DNA of 64,000 nt from positions 5,022,001 through 5,086,000 of the forward strand of contig NC_010175.1 of assembly GCF_000018865.1 (NCBI RefSeq), in the 5' to 3' direction. A program made the translations under genes and the position numbers. The notes below the pieces were generated by a model. It did not search any database. It was not told the origin of the DNA and worked only from the letters and a program-made list of their open reading frames with translations. Source of the DNA: Chloroflexus aurantiacus J-10-fl (GTDB taxonomy: Bacteria > Chloroflexota > Chloroflexia > Chloroflexales > Chloroflexaceae). Below, one piece after another: positions 35,892 through 46,211 of this stretch; position 1 is the stretch's first letter, and each line of letters starts with the position of its first letter.

Positions 35892-37457
35892 TCACGAACG
35901 CTTCACCCGATAACCGGCAGCCTCGCGATCCCAGGCGTTTCCCACACCCTCGGCTTTGAGCTTATACTTCTCGACCCGCTCGGTCGCCGTCTTCGGCAAA
36001 CTCTGGCGAAACTCAACGTAGCGTGGTACGGCAAAGTAAGCCAGCCGCTCTTCACACCAGCGTATCAGATCAATCGGATCGAGAGTCGCACCGGGGCGCA
36101 ACACTACGACCACCTTCACCTCTTCCTCACCGAGTTCGCTGGGCACACCAACCGCTGCGCTCTCTAACACGGCAGGATGGGCATTGACCGCCCGCTCAAC
36201 CTCCCACGATGAGATGTTCTCGCCACGTCGCCGAATCGATTGCTTGAGCCGATCAATAAAAATCGCATAGCCGGCTTCATCAAGCTGCCCCAGATCGCCG
36301 GTGTGAAACCACCCACCACGCATTGCCGTCGCCGTCTGTTCTGGCTGGCGATAGTAACCCATCATCATCAGATGGTCACGCTGCGGACGAATCACTATCT
36401 CGCCGGGCACGCCCGCCGGCAGTGGCTGATCGCTGGCGTCCACAACTGCCAGCTCGAACCCCGGCATCGCCTTGCCAAAGGTACCAACCCGCACGGCATC
36501 GCGTGGATTAGCCACACAAAAACCGGTGGTCTCGGTCAGACCATACCCTTCGATAATCGTCAACCCAAACCGCTCTTCAAAGGCGCGCCACAAATCAGGC
36601 GGCGTCGCCGCACAGGCTGCAATGCGCACGCGATGCGCCCGATCATCGGCGGAAGGCGCCTGCTTCATCAGTATCGGGATCATCGCTGCCAGCAAATTGC
36701 AGATAGTGGCCCCAAGATCGGCGAGCTGGCGCCAGTAGCGCGAGGCACTAAACTGCTCGATCAAGGCAATCGTCGTGCCGCGATAGATGGCCGGTAATAC
36801 CGTATGCGCCTGCGCATTGATATGAAAGAGCGGCAGGCTGGTGCCAAACACATCATCGGCTGTCGCGCCAATCATCACGTCAGCGAAGAGGGCCGCCGAG
36901 TGGAGATAGGCGTGGTGACTGAGCATCACACCTTTAGGTGGGCCGGTCGTGCCAGAGGTGTAGAGAATACTGTGCAGGTCGGTCGCACTCCCCGGTGAGG
37001 GATCGACCGGTCGCGCCCCACTGAGGGCGGTGTGCCAGTGGACGGCATCTGGCGGCGCCGTATCACTTCCTCGCACTACCAGATGTCGCAACGTCGGTAA
37101 TTGGGCACGCAACGCCGCAATCCGCTCGTACAGATGCGCTTCGATGAGCAAAACAGTTGCCCCGGCATGATCGAGAATGTAATGCAGTACGTCACCTTTC
37201 AGATGCAGATTGATCGGTACCGTGACCGCGCCAAGGCAGGCACAGCCGAACCACGCCCAGAGATAATCGGGATTGTTCCCGATCATCAAACCAACGCGAT
37301 CCCCTGGACGTACCCCGAGATCGTAGAGTACGCCGGCAGCCCGCCGCGCCAGAGCCACCGCCTCCGCATACCGCCATTGCTGATCGGCAAACCTGAGCAG
37401 CACGCGATCAGGGTACTGCTCTGCTTGCGTGTCAAGAAGATGCCAGATCGTCTTCAT
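35892..37457 (-). CDS. AMP-forming acyl-CoA ligase, CaiC-like
   Basis: 521 aa from ATG 37457; GTG 37469 is an alternative start four codons upstream, and neither has a strong ribosome site. Full ANL motif set: Y-T-S-G-T-T-G-P-P-K-G, G-Y-G-L-T-E-T-T-G-F, H-T-G-D-L, D-R-L-K-Q-S-I-R-R-R-G-E-N-I-S and P-K-T-A-T-E-R-V-E-K-Y-K with the late lysine. The motif set and length resemble crotonobetaine/carnitine CoA ligase and related enzymes for small or hydroxylated acids. Third gene of a minus-strand trio with PPK2. Confidence 0.82.
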   Translation of the reverse strand: MKTIWHLLDTQAEQYPDRVLLRFADQQWRYAEAVALARRAAGVLYDLGVRPGDRVGLMIGNNPDYLWAWFGCACLGAVTVPINLHLKGDVLHYILDHAGATVLLIEAHLYERIAALRAQLPTLRHLVVRGSDTAPPDAVHWHTALSGARPVDPSPGSATDLHSILYTSGTTGPPKGVMLSHHAYLHSAALFADVMIGATADDVFGTSLPLFHINAQAHTVLPAIYRGTTIALIEQFSASRYWRQLADLGATICNLLAAMIPILMKQAPSADDRAHRVRIAACAATPPDLWRAFEERFGLTIIEGYGLTETTGFCVANPRDAVRVGTFGKAMPGFELAVVDASDQPLPAGVPGEIVIRPQRDHLMMMGYYRQPEQTATAMRGGWFHTGDLGQLDEAGYAIFIDRLKQSIRRRGENISSWEVERAVNAHPAVLESAAVGVPSELGEEEVKVVVVLRPGATLDPIDLIRWCEERLAYFAVPRYVEFRQSLPKTATERVEKYKLKAEGVGNAWDREAAGYRVKRS

Positions 37458-37525
37458 AGGCTTTGTCACTGCAATGAATCACGCTGTTCACCGGCGAACA
37501 GCTTCCAGAGCACTGTGCACCCGAT

Positions 37526-37948
37526 TCAGCGCCGGTCGTGCTCTCCCATCATCGTCAGCAACTGCTCATCGCGGCAACTGCTCTGGATGCTGAGGAGACC
37601 CAACCAGCCTACTCCCGCCACCACCAGCACGAGTGGTATCCAGCTACTTCCCAACGCAGGCCAGAATGCACTCAGCGTCGCGATGGCACCACCACCTTGC
37701 CCGTGGTACCACAGCACACCTAACCCCATCAGCCCAAGTGCACTTACTTGCAAGGGGTGCAGACGTGGCCCACGTATCCCACACGACAGGGCAGGACGTT
37801 CTCGCCAATACTGGATCAGCCCACCGCCAATAACACTGAGCGCAACGCCAATCCCGCCACCCCCAGCCCCAAGTACCAGCTCCAACCCACCTGCCACCAG
37901 GAGTGCGCTGGCGATCCAGATCAACCAGTGTAACCATCGACCATTCAT
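37526..37948 (-). CDS. small Gly-rich membrane protein
   Basis: 140 aa, four hydrophobic stretches (about 5-28, 32-47, 67-84, 100-120) and a charged C-terminus with one cysteine. It starts 12 bases after the PPK2 stop and ends 68 bases before the ligase start, so it sits in one operon with both; the opposite strand also has an open frame, but it runs across the ligase and lacks protein-like composition. Family not recognised. Confidence 0.6.
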   Translation of the reverse strand: MNGRWLHWLIWIASALLVAGGLELVLGAGGGGIGVALSVIGGGLIQYWRERPALSCGIRGPRLHPLQVSALGLMGLGVLWYHGQGGGAIATLSAFWPALGSSWIPLVLVVAGVGWLGLLSIQSSCRDEQLLTMMGEHDRR

Positions 37949-37960
37949 AACGATCTCATC

Positions 37961-39595
37961 TTAATCCAACTTCACCGGCCCCAATTCCGCTTCCAACACC
38001 TCAACCGCAGTGCGCAAAATCTTAATCCGGGCATACTTTTTATCTTCTGCCTCGACAATCGTCCACGGCGCATAGGGCGTACTGGTGCGAAGCAGCATCT
38101 CATCGGCTGCTTCAAGATATGCCGGCCACTTTTCGCGATTGCGCCAGTCTTCATCGGTCAATTTCCAGGCTTTGTACGGCACATGCTGCCGTTCTTCAAA
38201 ACGGCGCAATTGCTCTTCGGGGCTGATGTGCAGCCAGAATTTGGCAATAATCGCGCCAAAATCAACCAACTGGCGTTCAAACTGATTAATCTCGGCGTAG
38301 GCACGACGCCATTCGTCGGGGCGGGCAAACCCTTCCACCCGTTCAACTAACACGCGACCGTACCACGAGCGGTCGAAGATCGCAAACTGACCACGCGGCG
38401 GCAACCGCCGCCAGAAGCGGTACAGGTAGTGGCGAGCTTTATCATCGCCGGCGGGGGCGGCAATCGCGTGCACGGTATAGGCACGCGGATCAAGCTCCGC
38501 CGTCAGGCGCTGAATGGCGCCCCCCTTACCCGCTGCATCCCAGCCTTCAAACACAAACACGACCGGTCGCTTCTGATGGTACACCTGCAGGCCGAGCAGA
38601 TACATCCTGGCCTGCAACCGTTTCAATTCCCGGTGGTAGGTATCATCATCAAGACGCAAACTCAAATCAACGCGCTGTAAGGGGCTGGCTGCCCGTAACA
38701 GTGGCGCGACCGGCGTCACGACCACCGGGGTCGTGATTGGTTCAGCCTGTTGCAGAGTCATGGTAGAGGAATTGCCTGCATCTACCGGTGCTGCACGCGG
38801 TGTAGCGACAACCGGCGTGCGCAAATCGAGATAGTAGCGCCGCAACGCCAGACCACTATCATCAAGACTGGCCTCACGATCACTGGCGGTAATTCCCAAT
38901 CGACTCTCCAGCGCCCCGACAATAATTTGCAAGACGGTGAGCCGGGCGTAACGCTTGTCGGCAGCCGGAATAATGTGCCAGGGTGCAAATGCGGTGTCGG
39001 TGCGCGAGAGCATCTCTTCGACGGCCAGATAGACCTTTTTGTAATGACGGTGCTGCCAGAGATCTTCCTCGGTCACCCGCCAGGCATTCAGCGGATCGGC
39101 CAGTAATTTCGCAAAGCGCCGTGCCTGCTGCTTTTTCGTGATATGTAACCAGAACTTGAGAATGAGCGCACCATCATCGGCCAGTTGCCGCTCGAAAATG
39201 ACGGCATCTTCGCAATGCGTGCGCCATTCATCACGGCTGCCACCGGTAGTATAGGCCGCCAGCAACTCACGGTACCACGAGCGATCAAAGAAGCTCATCT
39301 GACCGTAGCTGGGTATCTTGAGCCAGAAACGGTACAACCAGGGATATTGTTGCTCATAGGTACGCGGTGGGGTAATCGAATGCACCCGAAAGCCACGCGG
39401 ATCAAGGCGCCGGGTCAGGGTTGCAATTGTGCGGGCTTTGGCGGTGCCGGCCCAGCCTTCAAATACAAAGATGGTCGGAATGCGCGCTTCCAGCAGCATT
39501 TGTTCGAGATCAAAGAGCCGCGCCTGCAACCCCGGAGCCAGTTGCGTGTACTCTTCCTTGCTGAGCTTTACATCGGTAATACAGCGTTCAAGCAT
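37961..39595 (-). CDS. tandem-domain polyphosphate kinase 2 (class II PPK2-like)
   Basis: 544 aa with two PPK2 domains in a row. The C-terminal domain (about 310-540) has an intact Walker A (F-E-G-W-D-A-A-G-K-G-G), the lid R-x-x-x-R-R-L-P and F-D-R-S-W-Y-G-R; the N-terminal domain (about 25-250) has the same landmarks but a degenerate Walker A, F-E-G-W-A-G-T-A-K-A-R. This matches class II PPK2 enzymes, where the second domain is the active one and AMP is phosphorylated with polyphosphate. The first domain probably has a structural or regulatory role. A Pro/Thr-rich link of about 50 residues joins them. Confidence 0.85.
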   Translation of the reverse strand: MLERCITDVKLSKEEYTQLAPGLQARLFDLEQMLLEARIPTIFVFEGWAGTAKARTIATLTRRLDPRGFRVHSITPPRTYEQQYPWLYRFWLKIPSYGQMSFFDRSWYRELLAAYTTGGSRDEWRTHCEDAVIFERQLADDGALILKFWLHITKKQQARRFAKLLADPLNAWRVTEEDLWQHRHYKKVYLAVEEMLSRTDTAFAPWHIIPAADKRYARLTVLQIIVGALESRLGITASDREASLDDSGLALRRYYLDLRTPVVATPRAAPVDAGNSSTMTLQQAEPITTPVVVTPVAPLLRAASPLQRVDLSLRLDDDTYHRELKRLQARMYLLGLQVYHQKRPVVFVFEGWDAAGKGGAIQRLTAELDPRAYTVHAIAAPAGDDKARHYLYRFWRRLPPRGQFAIFDRSWYGRVLVERVEGFARPDEWRRAYAEINQFERQLVDFGAIIAKFWLHISPEEQLRRFEERQHVPYKAWKLTDEDWRNREKWPAYLEAADEMLLRTSTPYAPWTIVEAEDKKYARIKILRTAVEVLEAELGPVKLD

Positions 39596-39678
39596 TGTTC
39601 ATTCCTTACCGATAGCCAACAAACAATGGCCGTTGCCGGTAACGTAAAGGGTTGACAACATGATGGTTGTGTAACGCT

Positions 39679-39707
39679 ATTGTACCACCGCCTGCCAGAC
39701 ATGTCCC
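39679..39707 (-). promoter_or_regulatory. candidate sigma-70-like promoter of the PPK2 operon
   Basis: Read on the minus strand: GGGACA, a 17-base spacer, TACAAT, about 84 bases before the PPK2 start codon. Four and five of six bases fit the consensus boxes. Confidence 0.45.
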
Positions 39708-39926
39708 CAACCTCAATCATTCGCTGATGCAACTGGTTGTATCGCCGTATGAGCCTGTACGCAGGTAAGGAGACATCTGAACTACCCGCCGTAACAAGAA
39801 CCTGGAACCGGACACCTGTACTTTAGTTCGCCGTTGATTCGGAGCGCTGTGGAAACGAAGTATCAGGCGACACCCGACGTGTACGTTTCGTTAACAACTG
39901 GCAATAGTCTGGAAAGGGTCGCAGCG

Positions 39927-39932
39927 TATAAT
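39927..39932 (+). promoter_or_regulatory. candidate -10 box of the histidine kinase operon
   Basis: Perfect TATAAT, 86 bases before the kinase start. No matching -35 box was found at 16-18 bases. Confidence 0.4.
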
Positions 39933-40017
39933 GTATAGCAAGTGCGGCGACGGCAAAAGCGTTCGTCAATGCCACCGCGCAACACCTCATGGCAACCCAA
40001 TCAGAAAGGGTGAACGT

Positions 40018-43000
40018 ATGGCCCATCCATCACCAACCCGGCGCCTGACCCAAACCTACATTGTGAGCTTTGTGGTGATAGGAATGCTGATTGTTGGCGG
40101 CTACTGGTTGCTGACAGCCAATACGTCACGTCTGTCACAAAATGACACCATGCTGGAAGCAACGTATCAGCAACAAATCCGCATTCAGCAGGCAGCCCTC
40201 TTTGCCAATGAGCTGGCTCTGTTTGCCAATGCCGCACAAGCCGCATCATTACGCGCTGAATTACGTACCCTGAGCGCCGAAATCCAGCAAACGCATCAAC
40301 GGATGCTGGTCTCTACTTCCGCACCCTCAATTGCCCAAATGACGACTGACCTCGACCGCTTTCTGTTACACGTGAACAGGTTAGTCGAAGCTCCTACCGA
40401 TCAACTCAATCGCGACAATCCCAATCTGCGTGCAATCCAGAGTATTGTTGCTGTCTTGCAGAGTGATCTCCGCACATCAGGCGACCTGCTGCTATCCCAG
40501 AGCCAGGAGCTACGCAATCAGATTGCGCTTTCGCAGTTCAGTATCTTGGCAACGATTTTTCTGCTGGTTATGGCCAGTGGTTTGTTTGTGCTGCGCCCAT
40601 ATACGCGCCGCGCCCGTCGCGAAGCCGAACAACTGCGCATGCTCTCGCTGGTTGCCCGCCATACCGACAACGCGGTGATTATCACCGACCGCGACGGTCG
40701 GATCGAGTGGGTGAATGAAGGGTTTACCCGCATTTCCGGCTATACGCTCGACGAAGTACGCGGTCGGAAGCCCGGCGAGTTTTTGCAAGGACCAGAGACC
40801 GATCCGGCAACTGTAGCCCGGATCAGGCAGGCACTCGATAATGGCGAGTCGGTAAAGGCCGAAATCGTCAATTACACAAAACAAGGACGACCATACTGGC
40901 TGGCACTCAATATTTCACCTGTCTACGACGATCAGCATAATTTGATCCGCTTTATCGCCATTGAGTCAGACATCACGCAGCAAAAAGAGATGGAGCGCAT
41001 GCTACGGGCAGCGCTCAAAGAGAGCCGGGATGTGATGAATGCCCTCGACGAGTCAACTATTCTCTCAATTGCTGACCCCGAAGGGCGTATCCTGGAAGTG
41101 AATGAACGTTTCTGCGCGATCACCGGCTATCGCGCCGATGAATTGATCGGTAAAGACCATCGCATGTTCAAATCCGGCATTCATCCACCAGAGTTTTTCG
41201 CCGACCTGTGGCAAACCATTAAAGCCGGGCGCATCTGGCGGAACGAGATTTGCAACCGTGCTAAAGATGGTCGGCTTTTCTGGGTGGATACAACCATCGT
41301 ACCGTTTATCGGTGATGATGGCAAACCCGAACGCTACCTTGCTGTCCGCTTCGACATCACCGCTCGCAAGCAGAGTGAAGAGCAGTTGCGGGCCAGCGAG
41401 ACTCGTTATCGCTCGGTGATTACGGCAATGAGCGAGGGAATCGTGGTGATGAATCGTGCAGGTGAGATTGAAACCTGCAACGCCAGCGCCGAACGTATTC
41501 TTGGTCTGAGTCGCGATCAATTGATCGGACGCACCAGTTTCGATCCGCGCTGGCAGGCGATCCACGAAGACGGCAGCCCATTTCCGGGTGAAGAGCACCC
41601 GATTATGGTCTCGCTAACCACTGGCCGGGCCCTTAATGACGTGATTATGGGCATTCGTAAACCCTCTGGCGAGCTGACCTGGCTCTCGATTAACTCCCAA
41701 CCACTCTGTGATGAACAGGGCAACGTCTACGCCGCTGTTGCCAGTTTCCACGATATTACTGCGCGCCGACTGGCCGAACAGGAATTGCGCTTCCAGAAGA
41801 CCCTGCTTGAGTGTCAGACTGAAGCCTCTCCCGATGGCGTGCTGGTTGTCTCGCCCGAACGTCGCTGCCTCTACTCGAATCGGCGGTTCCGTGAAATGTG
41901 GAATCTGTCAGACAGGGAAGTCGATCACGTCATGTGTACGTGCATGGAATCGTTGCTGGCCCAGGTCTGCGATCCCGAACGAGTACGGAATGAGATTGAA
42001 GAGTTGTATGCCAACCCCAGTCTGAGCGGCAAGGCCGAGATCGAGCTGAAAGATGGTCGCACGTTCGAGCGCTATAGCGCCCCGGTTATCAGTGCCGAAG
42101 GTGAATACTACGGACGGGTCTGGTTTTTCCGCGATGTAACCGAACGACGTGCCATCGAACGAATGAAAAACGAGTTCGTGGCCGTTGTGTCGCACGAGCT
42201 GCGCACACCGCTCACCTCCATTCGTGGCTCGCTCGGTTTGCTGGCCGGTGGGGTAGTCGGCGAATTACCACCACGGGCAGCATCCATGATCGACATTGCC
42301 CTGAAGAATAGTGAACGATTGATCCGTCTCATTAACGATATCCTCGACATCGAGAAGATCGAGTCGGGCAAGATGGTCTTTAAATTCCAACCGGTCGTCC
42401 TCGACGAACTGGTACGCCAGACGATTGAGGCAAACCGTGGCTTCGGGCAACAGTATGACGTGGCTATTGAGCTTACTGCGACCTTACCCGGCGTTCAGGT
42501 ATATGTCGATCCTGATCGCATAGCCCAGGTCATTACGAACCTGATCTCGAACGCGATCAAGTTCTCTCCGCCGGGAGGTAAAGTCGAAGTCGCCATCGGA
42601 CGTGAACCACGTGGACGGATACGCATCACGGTTACCGACCATGGGCCGGGTATCCCGGTTGAATTCCGTGATCGCATCTTCCAAAAATTTGCCCAGGCCG
42701 ATTCGTCCAATACTCGCCGACAGGGTGGTACCGGTTTGGGCTTAAGCATCAGTCGAGCGATTGTTGAACGGCATGGCGGTCAGATCGGCTTTGTCACTGC
42801 CAGCGGGGTAGGCACAACCTTCTACGTCGATCTGGCCGAGTATCGCCCCAATACAAACACCACCGTATCATTGCCACCTCAATCCGACAGGCCACGAATT
42901 CTGATCTGCGAAGATGATCACGACATTGCCGCCTTACTCTCGTTGATGCTGCAACAGGCAGGCTACGCAACCGACATTGCCTATTCACTGACCGAAGCGC

Positions 43001-43647
43001 GTGACTTACTGGCTCAGCGTGAGTATCGAGCCATCACCTTCGATCTGCTGTGGCCTCACGAAGATGGGGTCGTCTTCCTGCGCGAATTACGCACACAACC
43101 CCACACCCGCACCTTGCCGGTTGTGGTTGTGTCGGCCCGTGCCGGCGAAGAGCAATTGACAAACGGTCACGACCTGGATGTGGTAGACTGGTTGCCAAAG
43201 CCTATCGACCAGCAACGCCTGCTCGCCGCCCTACGGCGGGCCGCCCGCCGCACCGGTGCCGGGCGACCGCTCATTCTCCACGTAGAGGACGATAGCGATG
43301 TTATAGCAGTGGTAAGCCTGCTCCTGGCTGAGATTGCCGATGTGAAAGCGGCGACTACTATCAGTGAAGCGCAGGCATTGCTGCAAGCACAAGCCTTTGA
43401 TCTGGTCATTCTCGATCAACACCTGCCCGATGGCAATGGCGTTGATCTCTTACCGCTGATCGAGCGCCTGCAACCACCGGTACCGGTTATTTTCTTCTCA
43501 GTGCATGATCTGGAGCCGGAGATTGTCAATCGAGTGGGGGTAACGATGGTTAAATCGCGCACCACCAACACCGAGTTGTTAACAACGGTCAGTCGTTTGC
43601 TTGATCAGCCAATTTCGTCACCGGTTACCCCAAATGAAGCTCGTTAG
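40018..43647 (+). CDS. hybrid sensor histidine kinase, PAS x4 - HisKA - HATPase - REC - REC
   Basis: 1209 aa from ATG 40018 (AAAGGGTG upstream). Membrane helices at about 14-32 and 174-193 bound an outside sensor domain of about 140 residues, then four PAS domains (about 209-321, 336-452, 461-585, 590-712), HisKA with S-H726-E-L-R-T-P, HATPase (822-941; N-L-I-S-N-A-I-K-F, D-H-G-P-G-I, G-T-G-L-G-L) and two receivers (960-1075 with Asp1009; 1082-1195 with L-D-Q-H-L-P-D-G). It would phosphorylate itself, then its own receivers, with onward transfer through the Hpt protein two genes downstream. The second receiver ends in V-K-S-R where the usual lysine-containing K-P is altered. Confidence 0.88.
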   Translation: MAHPSPTRRLTQTYIVSFVVIGMLIVGGYWLLTANTSRLSQNDTMLEATYQQQIRIQQAALFANELALFANAAQAASLRAELRTLSAEIQQTHQRMLVSTSAPSIAQMTTDLDRFLLHVNRLVEAPTDQLNRDNPNLRAIQSIVAVLQSDLRTSGDLLLSQSQELRNQIALSQFSILATIFLLVMASGLFVLRPYTRRARREAEQLRMLSLVARHTDNAVIITDRDGRIEWVNEGFTRISGYTLDEVRGRKPGEFLQGPETDPATVARIRQALDNGESVKAEIVNYTKQGRPYWLALNISPVYDDQHNLIRFIAIESDITQQKEMERMLRAALKESRDVMNALDESTILSIADPEGRILEVNERFCAITGYRADELIGKDHRMFKSGIHPPEFFADLWQTIKAGRIWRNEICNRAKDGRLFWVDTTIVPFIGDDGKPERYLAVRFDITARKQSEEQLRASETRYRSVITAMSEGIVVMNRAGEIETCNASAERILGLSRDQLIGRTSFDPRWQAIHEDGSPFPGEEHPIMVSLTTGRALNDVIMGIRKPSGELTWLSINSQPLCDEQGNVYAAVASFHDITARRLAEQELRFQKTLLECQTEASPDGVLVVSPERRCLYSNRRFREMWNLSDREVDHVMCTCMESLLAQVCDPERVRNEIEELYANPSLSGKAEIELKDGRTFERYSAPVISAEGEYYGRVWFFRDVTERRAIERMKNEFVAVVSHELRTPLTSIRGSLGLLAGGVVGELPPRAASMIDIALKNSERLIRLINDILDIEKIESGKMVFKFQPVVLDELVRQTIEANRGFGQQYDVAIELTATLPGVQVYVDPDRIAQVITNLISNAIKFSPPGGKVEVAIGREPRGRIRITVTDHGPGIPVEFRDRIFQKFAQADSSNTRRQGGTGLGLSISRAIVERHGGQIGFVTASGVGTTFYVDLAEYRPNTNTTVSLPPQSDRPRILICEDDHDIAALLSLMLQQAGYATDIAYSLTEARDLLAQREYRAITFDLLWPHEDGVVFLRELRTQPHTRTLPVVVVSARAGEEQLTNGHDLDVVDWLPKPIDQQRLLAALRRAARRTGAGRPLILHVEDDSDVIAVVSLLLAEIADVKAATTISEAQALLQAQAFDLVILDQHLPDGNGVDLLPLIERLQPPVPVIFFSVHDLEPEIVNRVGVTMVKSRTTNTELLTTVSRLLDQPISSPVTPNEAR

Positions 43648-43663
43648 GAAAGGAGCTAACGTT

Positions 43664-44062
43664 GTGACATCACTACAGAAAATCCTCTTCATCGAGGATG
43701 ATCCCGATATTCAGATGGTAGCCCAACTGGCGCTTGAGGCGGTTGGTGGCTATGCAGTGCAAATCTGTAGTTCAGGTGCAGAAGCACTCGCCACCGCCGA
43801 GCAGTTTGCCCCCGATCTGATTTTGCTCGATGTGATGATGCCGGGAATGGACGGGCCAACCACGCTGAAAGAGCTACGGAAACGCCCTGCACTGGCTAAC
43901 ACGCCGGTTATCTTCATGACGGCCCGCGTCCAGCGCCACGAAGTCGAACAGTATCTGGCACTAGGGGCAGTTGATGTTATCTCCAAACCCTTTGATCCAA
44001 TGACCTTATCAGAACAAGTTGCAGCAATCTGGTTGAAAGCTAATGAAACCCGATCCCGCTGA
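43664..44062 (+). CDS. single-domain response regulator
   Basis: 132 aa from GTG 43664, chosen for GGAAAGGAG 8 bases upstream and because the receiver fold then starts at once (I-L-F-I-E-D-D). Phosphoacceptor Asp in [11 protein letters not shown], a Thr in F-M-T-A-R and the lysine in S-K-P-F are present. No output domain, as in phosphorelay shuttles of the Spo0F/CheY kind. It overlaps the next gene by 20 bases. Confidence 0.85.
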   Translation: MTSLQKILFIEDDPDIQMVAQLALEAVGGYAVQICSSGAEALATAEQFAPDLILLDVMMPGMDGPTTLKELRKRPALANTPVIFMTARVQRHEVEQYLALGAVDVISKPFDPMTLSEQVAAIWLKANETRSR

Positions 44063-46211
44063 ACAGTTTGAAGCACTGCGCAAACGGTATGCCGCGCAAA
44101 TTGGTGAACGTGTGGCGGCTATTCATGCTGCCTGGAACCAGCTTGTCCAGAGCGACTGGGATAAGACGGCTGGCGTAGAGCTACGCCAGCTTGCGCACAA
44201 ACTGGCCGGTTCAGCAGCGATGTTTGGATTCGCTAACCTCGGTGCTGTAGCGCATGACATCGATCTCAGGCTGAAAGAGTGGCTTGAACACGACCAGTCC
44301 CTGGACACTCTTGCCCGTCAACATCTGGCCCAACAGATTGCATTGCTACAACATGCGGTAGGCGAATACCGCACTTCCACAGCGGTACCGGAAACGAATC
44401 AACCCACACCATCAACAGCGCCATCAGAGCCACCACCAGTACCCCCAGCAAACACGGAGCCTGCACCGCCTATCCCGCAACCGCAACCCCCAGCAACGCC
44501 ACGCGAGCCAAACGGTCGTCCGCAAACCATTGTTTTGGTCGAAGATGATCGCGAGTTCGCTGCGAAACTGGTCGGTCAGTTGCGCCTCTTCAACTATGAT
44601 GTCCATCTGGTGAACGATCTGGAAGGACTGCCAACCCTGATCCGTGCTATCAATCCGGCAGCCATCATTATGGACATCGTCTTCCCAGAGGGTGATCTGG
44701 CCGGTACCGAGACCATTGCCAACCTGCAACGCGAACGCACCGAACCAATACCGGTCATCTATATCTCGCAACGCGACGACTTTACTGCCCGTCTGGCAGC
44801 AGTACGCAGTGGCGGTCATGCCTATTTCGCCAAACCGGTCGATGCCGGGCAGTTGATCAATGCCCTCGACCGGCTGACCGGTGTCGAAGAAAATACCCCC
44901 CTGCGCGTATTGATTGTGGATGACGATCAGGAGTTTGGGCACAACTGTGTGCACAGCCTGGAAATAGCCGGCATCCATGCGCGGGCGATTACCGATCCGC
45001 GCGAGACCCTGAACCAGTTGCAGGTATTTCAACCCGATCTCATCGTCCTCGATATGTATATGCCGATTTGCAGTGGTAAAGAACTGGCCAGCATCATTCG
45101 CCAGCAAGATCGCTACGTCGGCATGCCTATCGTCTTTCTCTCGGCTGAGACCAATCGGTTACAGCAACAATCGGTACTCTCATTGGGGGCCGACGACTTT
45201 CTTGCCAAACCAATCTCACCTGCCGATCTGGTAGCAGCAATCTCGGCACGAGCGATGCGCGCACGCTATCTCCAGCGCTTTCTCATTCGTGATAGTCTGA
45301 CCGGATTGCTGAATCATCAGGCGGTTGAAGAGGAATTGAGTCACGAGTTCGCCCGTGCCGAGCGCCTGCAACAACCGTTGAGTATCGCCATTATTGATAT
45401 CGATCACTTCAAGCGCGTTAACGACTCGTATGGGCATCTGATCGGCGATCAGGTCTTACGCAGCTTTGCCCGCCTCCTGCAACAGCGGCTGCGCAAAAGT
45501 GACCTTATCGGGCGCCACGGTGGCGAAGAGTTTCTGGTTGCCCTCCCAAATACCTCACTGGTAGAAGCCCGTACCTTGATTGACACGATTCGCACCAGTT
45601 TTGCTGCACTCCGTCACTATGGGCCTGCCGGCGAATTCACGGTTACCTTCAGCGCGGGGATTGCCGGCTATCCACACCACCGTAGCCAGCTTGGTGTGAT
45701 GCAGGCTGCCGATGCAGCCCTCTACCAGGCCAAACACGCCGGTCGCAACCGCATCGTTGTTGACACAACCGCTGGCGATACACCGCCGCTCCTGCTACCA
45801 GCCGCAAAAGACGAAGCAACCATCCGCACCGAGGCACCCTCCTGGCGGGCTTTGATCATCAGTGCTAATGGCATTCAACGTCGCATGCTGCGCCAGGCGC
45901 TGACTGCCCAGGGTTTGATGTACGATATGATCGATGATGTTGAACGTGCCTTACAGTATGAAGCGCCAATCCCACCCAACCTCATTCTGGTCGATATGAC
46001 GCAGATTGAAGGGGCACGCACTGCGAATATCATTCTGTTGCGCGAACACTTTGCAAAGGGACGTATTGTCACCATCGCCCCGGCAACCGCCGAACCACGT
46101 GCCGCGGCTACAGTTGCTTTCGGTGTCGATGATTATCTCCTCATTCCACTGGCTGCCGGCGCGTTATCAGCCTTGCTCGATCGCCTGAGTGCATCAGAGA
46201 GGAGCACGTAG
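44043..46211 (+). CDS. Hpt - REC - REC - GGDEF - degenerate REC signalling protein
   Basis: 722 aa. Hpt domain with phosphorylatable H52 (L-A-H-K-L-A-G-S), a Pro-rich linker of about 50 residues, receivers at about 163-276 and 288-403, a GGDEF domain at about 416-573 with the active variant G-G-E-E-F and an upstream inhibitory R-K-S-D site at the correct spacing, and a final receiver-like domain (about 600-716) without the acidic pocket and terminal K-P. It should make cyclic di-GMP under control of the kinase encoded upstream. The position next to a glycan locus suggests control of surface polymer or gliding, which is inference. Confidence 0.85.
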   Translation: MKPDPAEQFEALRKRYAAQIGERVAAIHAAWNQLVQSDWDKTAGVELRQLAHKLAGSAAMFGFANLGAVAHDIDLRLKEWLEHDQSLDTLARQHLAQQIALLQHAVGEYRTSTAVPETNQPTPSTAPSEPPPVPPANTEPAPPIPQPQPPATPREPNGRPQTIVLVEDDREFAAKLVGQLRLFNYDVHLVNDLEGLPTLIRAINPAAIIMDIVFPEGDLAGTETIANLQRERTEPIPVIYISQRDDFTARLAAVRSGGHAYFAKPVDAGQLINALDRLTGVEENTPLRVLIVDDDQEFGHNCVHSLEIAGIHARAITDPRETLNQLQVFQPDLIVLDMYMPICSGKELASIIRQQDRYVGMPIVFLSAETNRLQQQSVLSLGADDFLAKPISPADLVAAISARAMRARYLQRFLIRDSLTGLLNHQAVEEELSHEFARAERLQQPLSIAIIDIDHFKRVNDSYGHLIGDQVLRSFARLLQQRLRKSDLIGRHGGEEFLVALPNTSLVEARTLIDTIRTSFAALRHYGPAGEFTVTFSAGIAGYPHHRSQLGVMQAADAALYQAKHAGRNRIVVDTTAGDTPPLLLPAAKDEATIRTEAPSWRALIISANGIQRRMLRQALTAQGLMYDMIDDVERALQYEAPIPPNLILVDMTQIEGARTANIILLREHFAKGRIVTIAPATAEPRAAATVAFGVDDYLLIPLAAGALSALLDRLSASERST

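Larger units (their letters stand above)
39596..40017. other. 422-base divergent intergenic region
   Basis: Separates the PPK2 operon (minus) from the histidine kinase operon (plus). It holds one candidate promoter for each direction (39679-39707 and 39927-39932) and no supportable gene; short frames here lack ribosome sites. Confidence 0.6.

Noticed and set aside
37101..37964. 287-codon plus-strand frame over the ligase and small membrane protein
   Set aside because: Antisense to two better supported minus-strand genes; Pro/Arg/His-rich, low-complexity composition.
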